Source: an uncultured Clostridium sp.
Lineage (GTDB): Bacteria; Bacillota; Clostridia; Clostridiales; Clostridiaceae
Direction of reading: 5' to 3'
DNA: 8,087 bases
Assembly (NCBI GenBank): GCA_934777095.1
Contig: CAKVNP010000079.1
Span: 1-8,087, forward strand
In this document: positions 1-6,044 of the stretch, piece by piece
Layout: each line of letters begins with the position of its first letter
How positions within the stretch are numbered: the first letter of the stretch is position 1
Made by a program: the position numbers and the translations under genes
Notes under the pieces: generated by a model
Databases searched by the model: none
What the model was told of the DNA's origin: nothing
Seen by the model: the letters and a program-made list of their open reading frames with translations, nothing else

Positions 1-649
1 CAGCTGCTATCTGTCCATCATTAAGTAATACTATCCTATGACTTATCTTTTCAACTACATCCATAATATGAGATGAATAAAAAATAGTCTTCCCTTCCCT
101 AGCTAAGCTTTCAAGCAGCTCTTTTACTATAATAACAGTATTTGCATCTAATCCGCTAAGAGGCTCATCTAAAAATAAAATATCTGGGTCATGTATAATA
201 CTAGATATTATTATGAGCTTCTGTCTCATACCTTTTGAAAATGTGGATATTCTTGTATTTAAGTAATCTCCTATGCCAAATAACTCCATAAGCTCTTTTG
301 ATTTTCTATTGCATGATTCAATATCAAGGTCATAAAGCTGGCCTATAAAATCCAAATATTCCTTTGCTGTTAAGCTTTCATATACTTCTGACACTTCTGG
401 AACATATCCTATCTTCTTTTTATATTCGCCTTTTGAATCTTTAATATTCTGTCCAAAAAGAATTACATCACCTTCATAGCCGGTAACTATTCCAAGCATA
501 ATCTTTACAGTAGTACTTTTACCTGCACCATTAGCCCCTATATAGCCAATAATTTCACCTTTATCAACTGTTAAATTAACTCCTTTTAAAACTTCTTTTG
601 CTCCAAAACTCTTTTTAATATTTCTAAGTTCTAAAACCGTTTCTCCCAT
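1..649 (-). CDS. ABC transporter ATP-binding protein, ABC-2 type (partial, C-terminus off the window)
   Basis: The cytoplasmic ATPase subunit of an ABC transporter; 216 residues are visible and the 3' end lies beyond position 1. Motifs appear in the expected order: Walker A GANGAGKST at residues 38-46, a Q-loop region GYVPE near 81-85 with Glu where Gln is common, a degenerate signature FSKGM at 137-141, Walker B ILFLDEP at 157-163, D-loop SGLD at 165-168 and H-loop His194 in SSH. This pattern is typical of stand-alone ATPases paired with ABC-2 permeases for drug, lantibiotic or sodium export; the permease would lie past the window edge, so the substrate is unknown. I chose ATG at 649. An in-frame ATG at 661 sits only about two bases from the AAGGTGAG ribosome binding site, so it is less likely but possible. 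It has its own promoter at 690-718. Confidence 0.93.
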   Translation of the reverse strand, partial: MGETVLELRNIKKSFGAKEVLKGVNLTVDKGEIIGYIGANGAGKSTTVKIMLGIVTGYEGDVILFGQNIKDSKGEYKKKIGYVPEVSEVYESLTAKEYLDFIGQLYDLDIESCNRKSKELMELFGIGDYLNTRISTFSKGMRQKLIIISSIIHDPDILFLDEPLSGLDANTVIIVKELLESLAREGKTIFYSSHIMDVVEKISHRIVLLNDGQIAA

Positions 650-689
650 AATTAATATCATCTCACCTTTTTCTTTATATCTAATCACT

Positions 690-718
690 ATTATAGTTTA
701 ACAAAGTTTAATTGTAAA
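690..718 (-). promoter_or_regulatory. Promoter of the ABC ATPase gene
   Basis: Reading the minus strand, TTTACA (718-713), a 17-base spacer and a perfect TATAAT (695-690) lie about 40 bases before the start codon. The spacer contains TTAAAC twice, which might be an operator half-site, but that is speculative. Confidence 0.75.
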
Positions 719-756
719 TTTTAGCTAAAACAACAATAATACATTTAATCACAACT

Positions 757-1626
757 CTAACTCCAAAAACCTAACTGTTCAAAGTTATTTTCCTCATAAC
801 TCTTCATATAATTAAAAACTTCTGCTGGTTTATACATAATATTATTTTTTATACATATGTTCCTAAACAGCTCCATTAGCTCTTTATTACGAGGGCTGTT
901 AATTTCATATGAATTGCCATAGTTTTTGATATACTTTTCTTTTAAACCTGGAAAATATCTATCCAGATTTTGATAAAAATACTCTCTATTTCCCTCTCTT
1001 AAGGTAAGTCCCATATTAAAACAGATGATGCCTTTTACTTTTGCTTCAACACAATAGTTTAATATTCCCATAATATTTTCTTCTGTATCATTTATATATG
1101 GTAAAATTGGATCTAACCACACTACTGTAGGAATTCCATTATCTCTAAAAATCTTTAAAGCTTCAAAACGCTCTTTAGTTGTTGATACATTAGGTTCTAA
1201 TATTTTGCATAACTTTTCATCATAAGTTGTTAAAGTCATTTGGACTACACATTTAGCCTTCTTATTAATGCTTTTTAGTAAATCTAAATCACGCAATATT
1301 AAATTAGACTTGGTTTGAATTGCAATACCAAATCCATACCTTTCTATAACTTCTAAACACCTTCTAGTATTCTGCAATTTAATTTCCAATGGAATATATG
1401 GATCTGTCATAGCTCCTGTACCAATCATGCATCGTTTACGCTTCTTCTTAAGAGACATCTCTAATAATTCTACAGCATTTTTCTTTACCTCTATATCTTC
1501 AAATTTATGATTAATTTGATAGCAGCGGCTACGGGAATCACAATAAATACATCCGTGTAAACATCCACGATAGATATTCATACCGTTACTGTTAGACAAT
1601 ATTCCCTTAGCTAAAACTTCATGCAT
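757..1626 (-). CDS. Radical SAM protein, SplB-related (COG1533 / Rv2578c-like)
   Basis: A 289-residue cytoplasmic radical S-adenosylmethionine enzyme. The 4Fe-4S cluster motif CLHGCIYC supplies Cys22, Cys26 and Cys29 near the N-terminus, followed by DPYIPLE at 75-81 and TKSNLILRDLDLL around 105-117, both typical of the SplB-related family. It is not a convincing spore photoproduct lyase: the context around the cluster, NIYRGCLHGC, is that of the uncharacterised Rv2578c-like branch, and its reaction is unknown. I place the start at ATG 1626, which has AGAGGTGA about nine bases upstream and an extended -10 promoter at 1655-1663. The longer reading from GTG 1719 would begin inside the terminator hairpin of trpP and adds a hydrophobic stretch not expected in this family. 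It is a single-gene unit between the trpP terminator and the ABC gene promoter; no terminator is obvious after it. Confidence 0.85.
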   Translation of the reverse strand: MHEVLAKGILSNSNGMNIYRGCLHGCIYCDSRSRCYQINHKFEDIEVKKNAVELLEMSLKKKRKRCMIGTGAMTDPYIPLEIKLQNTRRCLEVIERYGFGIAIQTKSNLILRDLDLLKSINKKAKCVVQMTLTTYDEKLCKILEPNVSTTKERFEALKIFRDNGIPTVVWLDPILPYINDTEENIMGILNYCVEAKVKGIICFNMGLTLREGNREYFYQNLDRYFPGLKEKYIKNYGNSYEINSPRNKELMELFRNICIKNNIMYKPAEVFNYMKSYEENNFEQLGFWS

Positions 1627-1654
1627 ACCTTTTATCACCTCTTCTTTAATTTTT

Positions 1655-1663
1655 AGTATATCA
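1655..1663 (-). promoter_or_regulatory. Extended -10 promoter of the radical SAM gene
   Basis: The minus strand reads TGATATACT (TG-N-TATACT), about 29 bases before ATG 1626. No good -35 lies 16-18 bases upstream, so it would depend on the extended -10 element. Confidence 0.5.
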
Positions 1664-1703
1664 TAAGTTTTTAAAATAACATATTTTAACAACTTAACAA
1701 CAT

Positions 1704-1730
1704 AAAAAAGAAATCCCACAAGGGACTTCT
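1704..1730 (-). terminator. Intrinsic terminator of trpP
   Basis: On the minus strand AGAAGTCCC (1730-1722) pairs with GGGATTTCT (1717-1709), nine pairs including one G-T, closing a four-base loop, followed by T residues to 1704. It lies 24 bases past the trpP stop codon and covers the GTG of the over-long radical SAM reading frame. Confidence 0.85.
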
Positions 1731-1753
1731 AATCATTTTATCAGTTTTATTTT

Positions 1754-2308
1754 TCACTTAGCATATATAGCTCTCTTCATTGACATTTCGACAACCTTGT
1801 ACAAAAATATACCTGCTACCAGATTTATTACTATAGCTGGTAAAACAATAGATAAAAATAAAACTACAAAAGGTGCTGGTAAACCAACAATAAATTGTGC
1901 AGATAATAAAAATACAGTACCACTTACTAATGTTCCCACTGGAAATACTATTGCACACATTATATTCTTTTTACTATTAGCACTAAGTTTATCAATTATT
2001 TTTAATTTATTTAATGAAAAAATCAATAAAAAAACTATATTAACTGTTACAATTTTATCTATCATATTAGGCACCTGCCCACCTGGAAACTTTGTTGTAA
2101 GAGCTGTAAATATACCTGTAATTATTGCGGCAATAATTGAAACTTTATACTCTCCGCCATTAATAAGCATAATAATAAATAGCATAATAAGTGAAAAATC
2201 TGGCTGCATTGGCAACCCAAAAGCAGGTGTAATTTGATGTAAAATTGCTCCAATCGCTAATAAAATTGCAGTAATTGTTAATTTTCTAATATCTAAACTT
2301 TTATTCAT
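1754..2308 (-). CDS. trpP: Tryptophan transporter TrpP
   Basis: An integral membrane protein of 184 residues that imports tryptophan, resembling Bacillus subtilis TrpP (YhaG). Hydrophobic segments fill most of the chain (about five or six helices). The family's most recognisable stretch, ALTTKFPGGQVPNMIDK, is present around residues 69-85, and an MQPDFSL segment follows the first helix at about 34-40. Length matches the family (about 170-185). The ATG at 2308 follows a GGGGGA ribosome binding site. The assignment is strongly supported by the RNA upstream: a complete T-box leader whose specifier codon is UGG (Trp), so expression should rise when uncharged tRNA-Trp accumulates. A terminator follows at 1704-1730, making it monocistronic. 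No trp biosynthesis genes are in the window, so it appears to act as a stand-alone uptake gene. Confidence 0.9.
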   Translation of the reverse strand: MNKSLDIRKLTITAILLAIGAILHQITPAFGLPMQPDFSLIMLFIIMLINGGEYKVSIIAAIITGIFTALTTKFPGGQVPNMIDKIVTVNIVFLLIFSLNKLKIIDKLSANSKKNIMCAIVFPVGTLVSGTVFLLSAQFIVGLPAPFVVLFLSIVLPAIVINLVAGIFLYKVVEMSMKRAIYAK

Positions 2309-2357
2309 ATTTTTCTTTCCCCCATATTTATTTTTTTTAACTTTACAAGATCCATTA

Positions 2358-2384
2358 TTAAAGCTTTTTCTTGAAACAGTTCAT
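2358..2384 (-). other. Possible leader mini-ORF (8 codons) after a 2-codon ORF, upstream of trpP
   Basis: Between the T-box terminator and trpP, ATG-GTA-TGA (2389-2381) has an ideally placed ribosome binding site. Its stop codon overlaps the ATG at 2384, which opens MNCFKKKL and stops at 2358. Translation of either is unproven. They could be a coupled leader or the debris of a deleted gene start. Confidence 0.3.
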
Positions 2385-2393
2385 ACCATCTAA

Positions 2394-2405
2394 ATCACCT
2401 CCTTA
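2394..2405 (-). promoter_or_regulatory. Unusually strong ribosome binding site inside the trpP leader
   Basis: The minus strand reads TAAGGAGGTGAT, a 12-base perfect complement to the common bacterial 16S rRNA 3' end. It stands about 85 bases before trpP, eight bases from the ATG of a two-codon reading frame. The trpP gene itself has a more ordinary site (GGGGGA near 2316-2321). Confidence 0.75.
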
Positions 2406-2444
2406 AAATAAAAAACTCCGTCCTAAATACATAGGACGGAGTTT
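2404..2444 (-). terminator. T-box-controlled terminator
   Basis: AAACTCCGTCCT (2444-2433) and AGGACGGAGTTT (2424-2413) form a perfect 12-bp stem with an eight-base loop, followed by TTTATTTT. It is mutually exclusive with the T-box antiterminator. Confidence 0.93.
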
Positions 2445-2694
2445 ATCCGCGATACCACCTAAATTGCATACATATAGATATATTTAAATCTTAATATATG
2501 CCTCTCATCTTTCAAGCACTAACATGCTCTATCTCCTATAACGTGGAGCTTACGGTTTCCGGTACTTTATAATAATTTCCCTTTACTCCTTACAGACCCA
2601 TTCCCTAAATCTCTTCTTGCTAGGATCTCACCATCCCTAACTCTCTTTATTGAACCTTAAAATAGGTACTATCTCTGATCATTGGATTTATCTT
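2404..2694 (-). promoter_or_regulatory. Tryptophan T-box riboswitch (leader of trpP)
   Basis: The leader carries all main T-box parts on the minus strand. In stem I, CAGA (2677-2674) pairs with TCTG (2596-2593) and CCTA (2666-2663) with TAGG (2607-2604). They enclose a specifier loop with AGTA on one side and GAATGGG on the other, so the codon presented is UGG (2600-2598), tryptophan. The apical part has GGGATGGTGAGATCC, as in many T-boxes. The conserved T-box AGGTGGTATCGCGG starts at 2460 and contains UGGU, which can pair with the NCCA end of tRNA, by G-U if the discriminator is G. A terminator follows at 2404-2444, and its CCGTCCT arm can alternatively pair with the T-box. Uncharged tRNA-Trp should stabilise the antiterminator and switch trpP on. 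Confidence 0.95.
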
Positions 2695-2700
2695 AATTAT

Positions 2701-2729
2701 ATATTATTCCTCATCCCATTATTTGTCAA
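2701..2729 (-). promoter_or_regulatory. Promoter of the trpP T-box transcript
   Basis: The minus strand shows TTGACA (2729-2724), exactly 17 bases, then TAATAT (2706-2701): a near-consensus sigma-A promoter. The first transcribed base would be near 2694, just before T-box stem I. It lies directly after the kinase stop codon. Confidence 0.88.
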
Positions 2730-2745
2730 TTGTTTTATTGTTATT

Positions 2746-4785
2746 TTATTCATATATATCTGAAAATTCTATGTCAAATTTTTCTACCTTAGAAACTATG
2801 CTCTTTGCCTTTACATCTGAAGGCTTTGAATTCATTATTTTTCTAATTGGCAGCTCAATACAAAACTCTGTCCCTTCTTCAACTTCTGTGTTCACATAAA
2901 TAATTCCTTGATGTATTTGAACAAGAGATTGTGTAAGAGCAAGTCCAATCCCGCTTCCTTCTATGCTTCTAGTTAATATGTTTTCCGATTGGATAAATCT
3001 TCCAAAAATCTTTTTACTATCCTCAATGCTTATTGGTTGTCCATCATTACCTATTTTAATAATTACCTTATTACATGTTTCATTAATCTCCATATTCACA
3101 TAGATATTTCCATCAAGAGTAGTGAACTTCATAGCATTAGAAAGAAGATTTAATATAATTCTCTCAATTTGATCTGGATCGCAGGCAGTTATTATTTCCT
3201 CTTCCATAGTATCAAATATTATGTTTCTTTTATTATCTTTCATATAAACTACTAAGGACTGTACAATATTTTCTACAATTTCAACAATATTATGATTTCC
3301 CATATGTATTTGATAAAAATCTCCATCAATCTTACTTATATCAATCATATTATTAGCAAGTTTTAACAGCCTATATGAATTTTGCTTAATACTTTTTAAA
3401 TATCTTTCTACATTTTCCCTACTTGGGTATCCATTATTAATCTCCATATAGTTCATTACTAATTGTACAGTTGATAAGATAATATTTAATGGAGTCTTAA
3501 ACTCATGAGACACATTGGCGAAAAATTCCGTTTTCAGAATTTCAAGTTCCATTGCGTGTTTAAAATGTTCTTTATCCTTTTTAAGCTCATTTAGTGTTGT
3601 TACATCTTTAGCTGTAATCATATAGATATTCCCAGTTAAATGATTAACTTGTGCATCAAATGTTTTCCATCTATTATCTTTTCCTATCATTGTAAAAGTA
3701 CTATGATTAAATTCTTCATTACCATCTAATTTACTTGCTACATATTCTCTGTCATTAGGATGGATAAATTCAAGATAGTTTTTAGCATTTAATTCTTCTA
3801 GATTCCATCCTATTATTTCTTTACATCTTCTATTTATTTCAATCCAGCGTGCACCGCCAGCTTCTATTTCAATTAATCCATAAACATCTACAATATTATC
3901 AATCATCATCTGCATTTTCATTTGAACTTCACTTTTTAGTTTAAGCTGATGATTTAAATTATCTGTTAGAATTTTATTTGCTTCAGTAAATGATAATACA
4001 ATACATATATATCTAATAAATTCTTCTTTAATATCTTCAGGTTTTCTATTAAAGTATATATGTAGGCATCCTAATAATTCATTATTATTTTTTAATAAAA
4101 ATATATATTTAATACTACCATCATTTAAATTCTCTTTTATTTCACATTCATAATTATCATAATATCCCGCTTTCATTTCGTCGGTTATAGTATACTCTGA
4201 AGCAAAAATAAAATTATTGCTGCCAATATTTTTATTTAGTTTCATAATACTTTTTTCTTTATCATACAAATAAAGTGCCACTGAATCTGAAAGAATTGTT
4301 TTTTGCAGATCATTAAGAATTCTATCATATACTACACTATTGCTTAACTCTGCCGGACAATTCATTATATTATTTGAGTTTATTCTAATACTATTACATA
4401 AAGATTTATCTTCAATAACAAATTTTGCAACTCCACCTATCATAGTCTTTTCTTTATTATTCTTATAAAGCAGAGTCTTAAATAACTGATAGCTAGTTTC
4501 TATATTTCCATTTATAATTTTATCTTCAATAAATGTTTTATCTCCATTTTTTAGTACTTCTTGATCTCCATCTACACATATTTGTGCCATTTCCTTCTCA
4601 CGTACTGCATAATTATTTTTTCCAATGACATCTTCTTTATCTAAGCCAATCCTATCAACTGTAGCTTTATTAGCATATTTATATACTCCATTAATATCTT
4701 TTATGTAAACTTCATATGGTATATTATCCAAAAGTTCTTCTAAATCTTCAATTGTATAATTTCTTTTGACTTTATTACTATCCAT
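2746..4785 (-). CDS. Soluble sensor histidine kinase, PAS-GAF-PAS-HisKA-HATPase
   Basis: A 679-residue kinase without membrane segments, so it should sense a cytoplasmic signal. Apparent order: PAS at about 14-122 (PYEVYIKDINGVYKYAN), a GAF-like region at about 147-274, a second PAS at about 290-397 (including EFIHPNDREYV), a HisKA dimerisation domain with the phospho-acceptor His427 in SHEFKTPLN, and an ATPase domain at about 532-650. The N box is LNLLSNAMKF (Asn550), the F box IFGRF and the G2 box GSGIGL at 610-615. The G1 box is altered, reading GNDGQPI where DxGxGI is usual. The last 30 residues match nothing I recognise. The start ATG 4785 has AGGAG five bases upstream; a longer frame from 4839 lacks a ribosome binding site. 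No response regulator is in the window, so it is an orphan here. No terminator separates it from the T-box promoter. It is transcribed divergently from the C39-like lipoprotein gene. Confidence 0.92.
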   Translation of the reverse strand: MDSNKVKRNYTIEDLEELLDNIPYEVYIKDINGVYKYANKATVDRIGLDKEDVIGKNNYAVREKEMAQICVDGDQEVLKNGDKTFIEDKIINGNIETSYQLFKTLLYKNNKEKTMIGGVAKFVIEDKSLCNSIRINSNNIMNCPAELSNSVVYDRILNDLQKTILSDSVALYLYDKEKSIMKLNKNIGSNNFIFASEYTITDEMKAGYYDNYECEIKENLNDGSIKYIFLLKNNNELLGCLHIYFNRKPEDIKEEFIRYICIVLSFTEANKILTDNLNHQLKLKSEVQMKMQMMIDNIVDVYGLIEIEAGGARWIEINRRCKEIIGWNLEELNAKNYLEFIHPNDREYVASKLDGNEEFNHSTFTMIGKDNRWKTFDAQVNHLTGNIYMITAKDVTTLNELKKDKEHFKHAMELEILKTEFFANVSHEFKTPLNIILSTVQLVMNYMEINNGYPSRENVERYLKSIKQNSYRLLKLANNMIDISKIDGDFYQIHMGNHNIVEIVENIVQSLVVYMKDNKRNIIFDTMEEEIITACDPDQIERIILNLLSNAMKFTTLDGNIYVNMEINETCNKVIIKIGNDGQPISIEDSKKIFGRFIQSENILTRSIEGSGIGLALTQSLVQIHQGIIYVNTEVEEGTEFCIELPIRKIMNSKPSDVKAKSIVSKVEKFDIEFSDIYE

Positions 4786-4858
4786 CTTAACTCCTAATAA
4801 ATTATAATATAACATTACTATTCTGTTAATTTGCCCCATATTTTGTATGTTATTATTT

Positions 4859-4867
4859 ATTATACCA
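4859..4867 (-). promoter_or_regulatory. Extended -10 promoter of the kinase gene
   Basis: The minus strand reads TGGTATAAT with a perfect TATAAT (4864-4859), about 74 bases before the start codon. The -35 region is poor (TAACCA at a 17-base spacing). Confidence 0.6.
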
Positions 4868-4908
4868 TATCTCCTTAGAAATGGTTACTATTTTTTACAA
4901 AAACAAAC

Positions 4909-4943
4909 AAAAAACTATTAGAAGTTTATATTTTTCCTAATAG
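4909..4943 (-). terminator. Terminator-like hairpin in the kinase/lipoprotein divergent region
   Basis: On the minus strand CTATTAG-G-AA (4943-4934) pairs with TTCTAATAG (4923-4915), nine pairs with one bulge, followed by T6 and further T-rich sequence. There is no minus-strand gene upstream of it in the divergent region. It could stop antisense transcripts, or be an operator-type inverted repeat. The stem is A/T-rich and weak. Confidence 0.35.
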
Positions 4944-5013
4944 GTTTGCTTTGATTAATTAATATCGTTTAATATCTAATTATATTACTGATGTATTCCA
5001 TTTGTAACAAATA

Positions 5014-5042
5014 TTGATTATTTTTACATATTCTATTATAAT
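5014..5042 (+). promoter_or_regulatory. Probable promoter of the C39-like lipoprotein gene
   Basis: TTGATT (5014-5019), a 17-base spacer and TATAAT (5037-5042). Transcription would begin near 5049 and leave a leader of about 130 bases. Confidence 0.6.
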
Positions 5043-5178
5043 TGTACTTGCTCTATAAAATTATGAAATTAATATCTACTTAAACTAAAATATTATTTAT
5101 GAATATATTAGTTTATTTCATTGATCATATATTTTATAGATTAATTTAATATTTTACTTAATAAAAGGGGATTTATGA

Positions 5179-5997
5179 ATGAAAAGAAAATTACAACTTA
5201 TTGCTACAGCACTGTTAGCTTTAACTACTGTCGGCTGTACAAAATCAACTACAAATGCAGACAATACGATTGCTTATCCTGAAGGATATGATACTACATC
5301 TAGTGGAGCATCTTCTTATGCTAATATTGGTGACCATAATAATTCTCAATATTTTGCCCAGTTAGATGTATATAATTTAAAATCTTCTGATACGCTTACA
5401 ATATTACCTAAATTTAAAACATATCAGCAGACAACAGAATATACTTGTGGACCTGCTAGTGCTTTAATGGTGTTAGAACATTTCGGCGAGACAAACTATG
5501 ATGAACTTGAAATTTCTGAAATGATGAAATGCCATCAAGATTTAAATAAAAATAATACAGAGGAACCAGGTGTTGCCAATGAAAAAGGTGAATTTGGAAC
5601 TTCTACAGATAGAATGGTTGACTTCTTTGAAGCAATAGACTGGGAAGTAACTTCCAGCTTAACAGAAGGAACTTTAGAAGGTGGTTATACTTTTGATGAT
5701 CCTGCTAAATTTACTGAATGGGTTATAAAAAATCTAAAAGATAATACCCCTATAATGATAGAATGGATTGATTGGGCTGGCCATTGGTCTGACATAATCG
5801 GCTATGATACAATGGGCACTGATTCCTTTGGTGATGATGTTTTAATCTTAGCTGATCCATACGATACCTCTGACCATCTACAAGATGGTTATAATATAGT
5901 TCCTGCTGAAAGATTTTTCTATATGTGGCTGGATAAAAATATCCTTCCTGAAGATCAAGGTGTTCAGCAGTGGTTAATTGCTAAACCAAATAAATAA
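5179..5997 (+). CDS. Predicted lipoprotein with C39-like cysteine peptidase domain
   Basis: A 272-residue exported protein. The N-terminus is a lipoprotein signal (MKRK, a hydrophobic core, then TTVGC with Cys20 as the likely lipid anchor; Thr at -3 is slightly unusual). A low-complexity Ser/Thr/Asn linker runs to about residue 60. The rest is a papain-fold domain of the C39-like group (PF13529 type). YTCGPASALMVLEHFG places the catalytic Cys90, GHWSDIIGYD the His202, and LADPYDTSD the Asp226, all in expected order, so the enzyme looks intact. It should act on a peptide or protein at the outer face of the membrane; the substrate is unknown. C39 peptidases of bacteriocin exporters are fused to ABC transporters, which this is not. 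GGGG eight bases ahead supports ATG 5179; ATG 5175 is out of frame. The divergent kinase gene is a possible regulator, by position only. Confidence 0.85.
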   Translation: MKRKLQLIATALLALTTVGCTKSTTNADNTIAYPEGYDTTSSGASSYANIGDHNNSQYFAQLDVYNLKSSDTLTILPKFKTYQQTTEYTCGPASALMVLEHFGETNYDELEISEMMKCHQDLNKNNTEEPGVANEKGEFGTSTDRMVDFFEAIDWEVTSSLTEGTLEGGYTFDDPAKFTEWVIKNLKDNTPIMIEWIDWAGHWSDIIGYDTMGTDSFGDDVLILADPYDTSDHLQDGYNIVPAERFFYMWLDKNILPEDQGVQQWLIAKPNK

Positions 5998-6002
5998 TTA
6001 CC

Positions 6003-6044
6003 AAAAATAAAGCCTGGTAAAAGTAGCTGCCAGGCTTTATTTTT
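6003..6044. terminator. Shared bidirectional terminator between the C39-like gene and recA
   Basis: AAAAATAAAGCCTGG (6003-6017) and CCAGGCTTTATTTTT (6030-6044) form a perfect 15-bp stem with A-tract/T-tract flanks on both strands. It ends transcription of the plus-strand lipoprotein gene, and on the minus strand begins immediately after the recA stop codon. Confidence 0.93.

Larger units (their letters stand above)
4786..5178. other. 393-base divergent intergenic region
   Basis: Very A+T-rich DNA between the kinase and lipoprotein genes. It holds a promoter for each, a hairpin at 4909-4943 and a long leader (about 130 bases) ahead of the lipoprotein gene. No additional open reading frame with a ribosome binding site, and no known RNA motif, was seen. 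Confidence 0.6.

Noticed and set aside
757..1626. Identity as spore photoproduct lyase splB
   Set aside because: Family resemblance only; the sequence around the cluster fits the uncharacterised Rv2578c-like branch better.
1758..2237. Open frames on both strands overlapping trpP
   Set aside because: They are alternative-frame readings of a clear TrpP gene, with no ribosome binding site and no recognisable domain.
2394..2405. Match to the 16S rRNA 3' end as a possible rRNA remnant
   Set aside because: Only 12 bases match and in the orientation expected of a Shine-Dalgarno site; no flanking rRNA sequence.
4785..4839. Longer kinase start at 4839
   Set aside because: No ribosome binding site there, whereas AGGAG stands five bases before ATG 4785.
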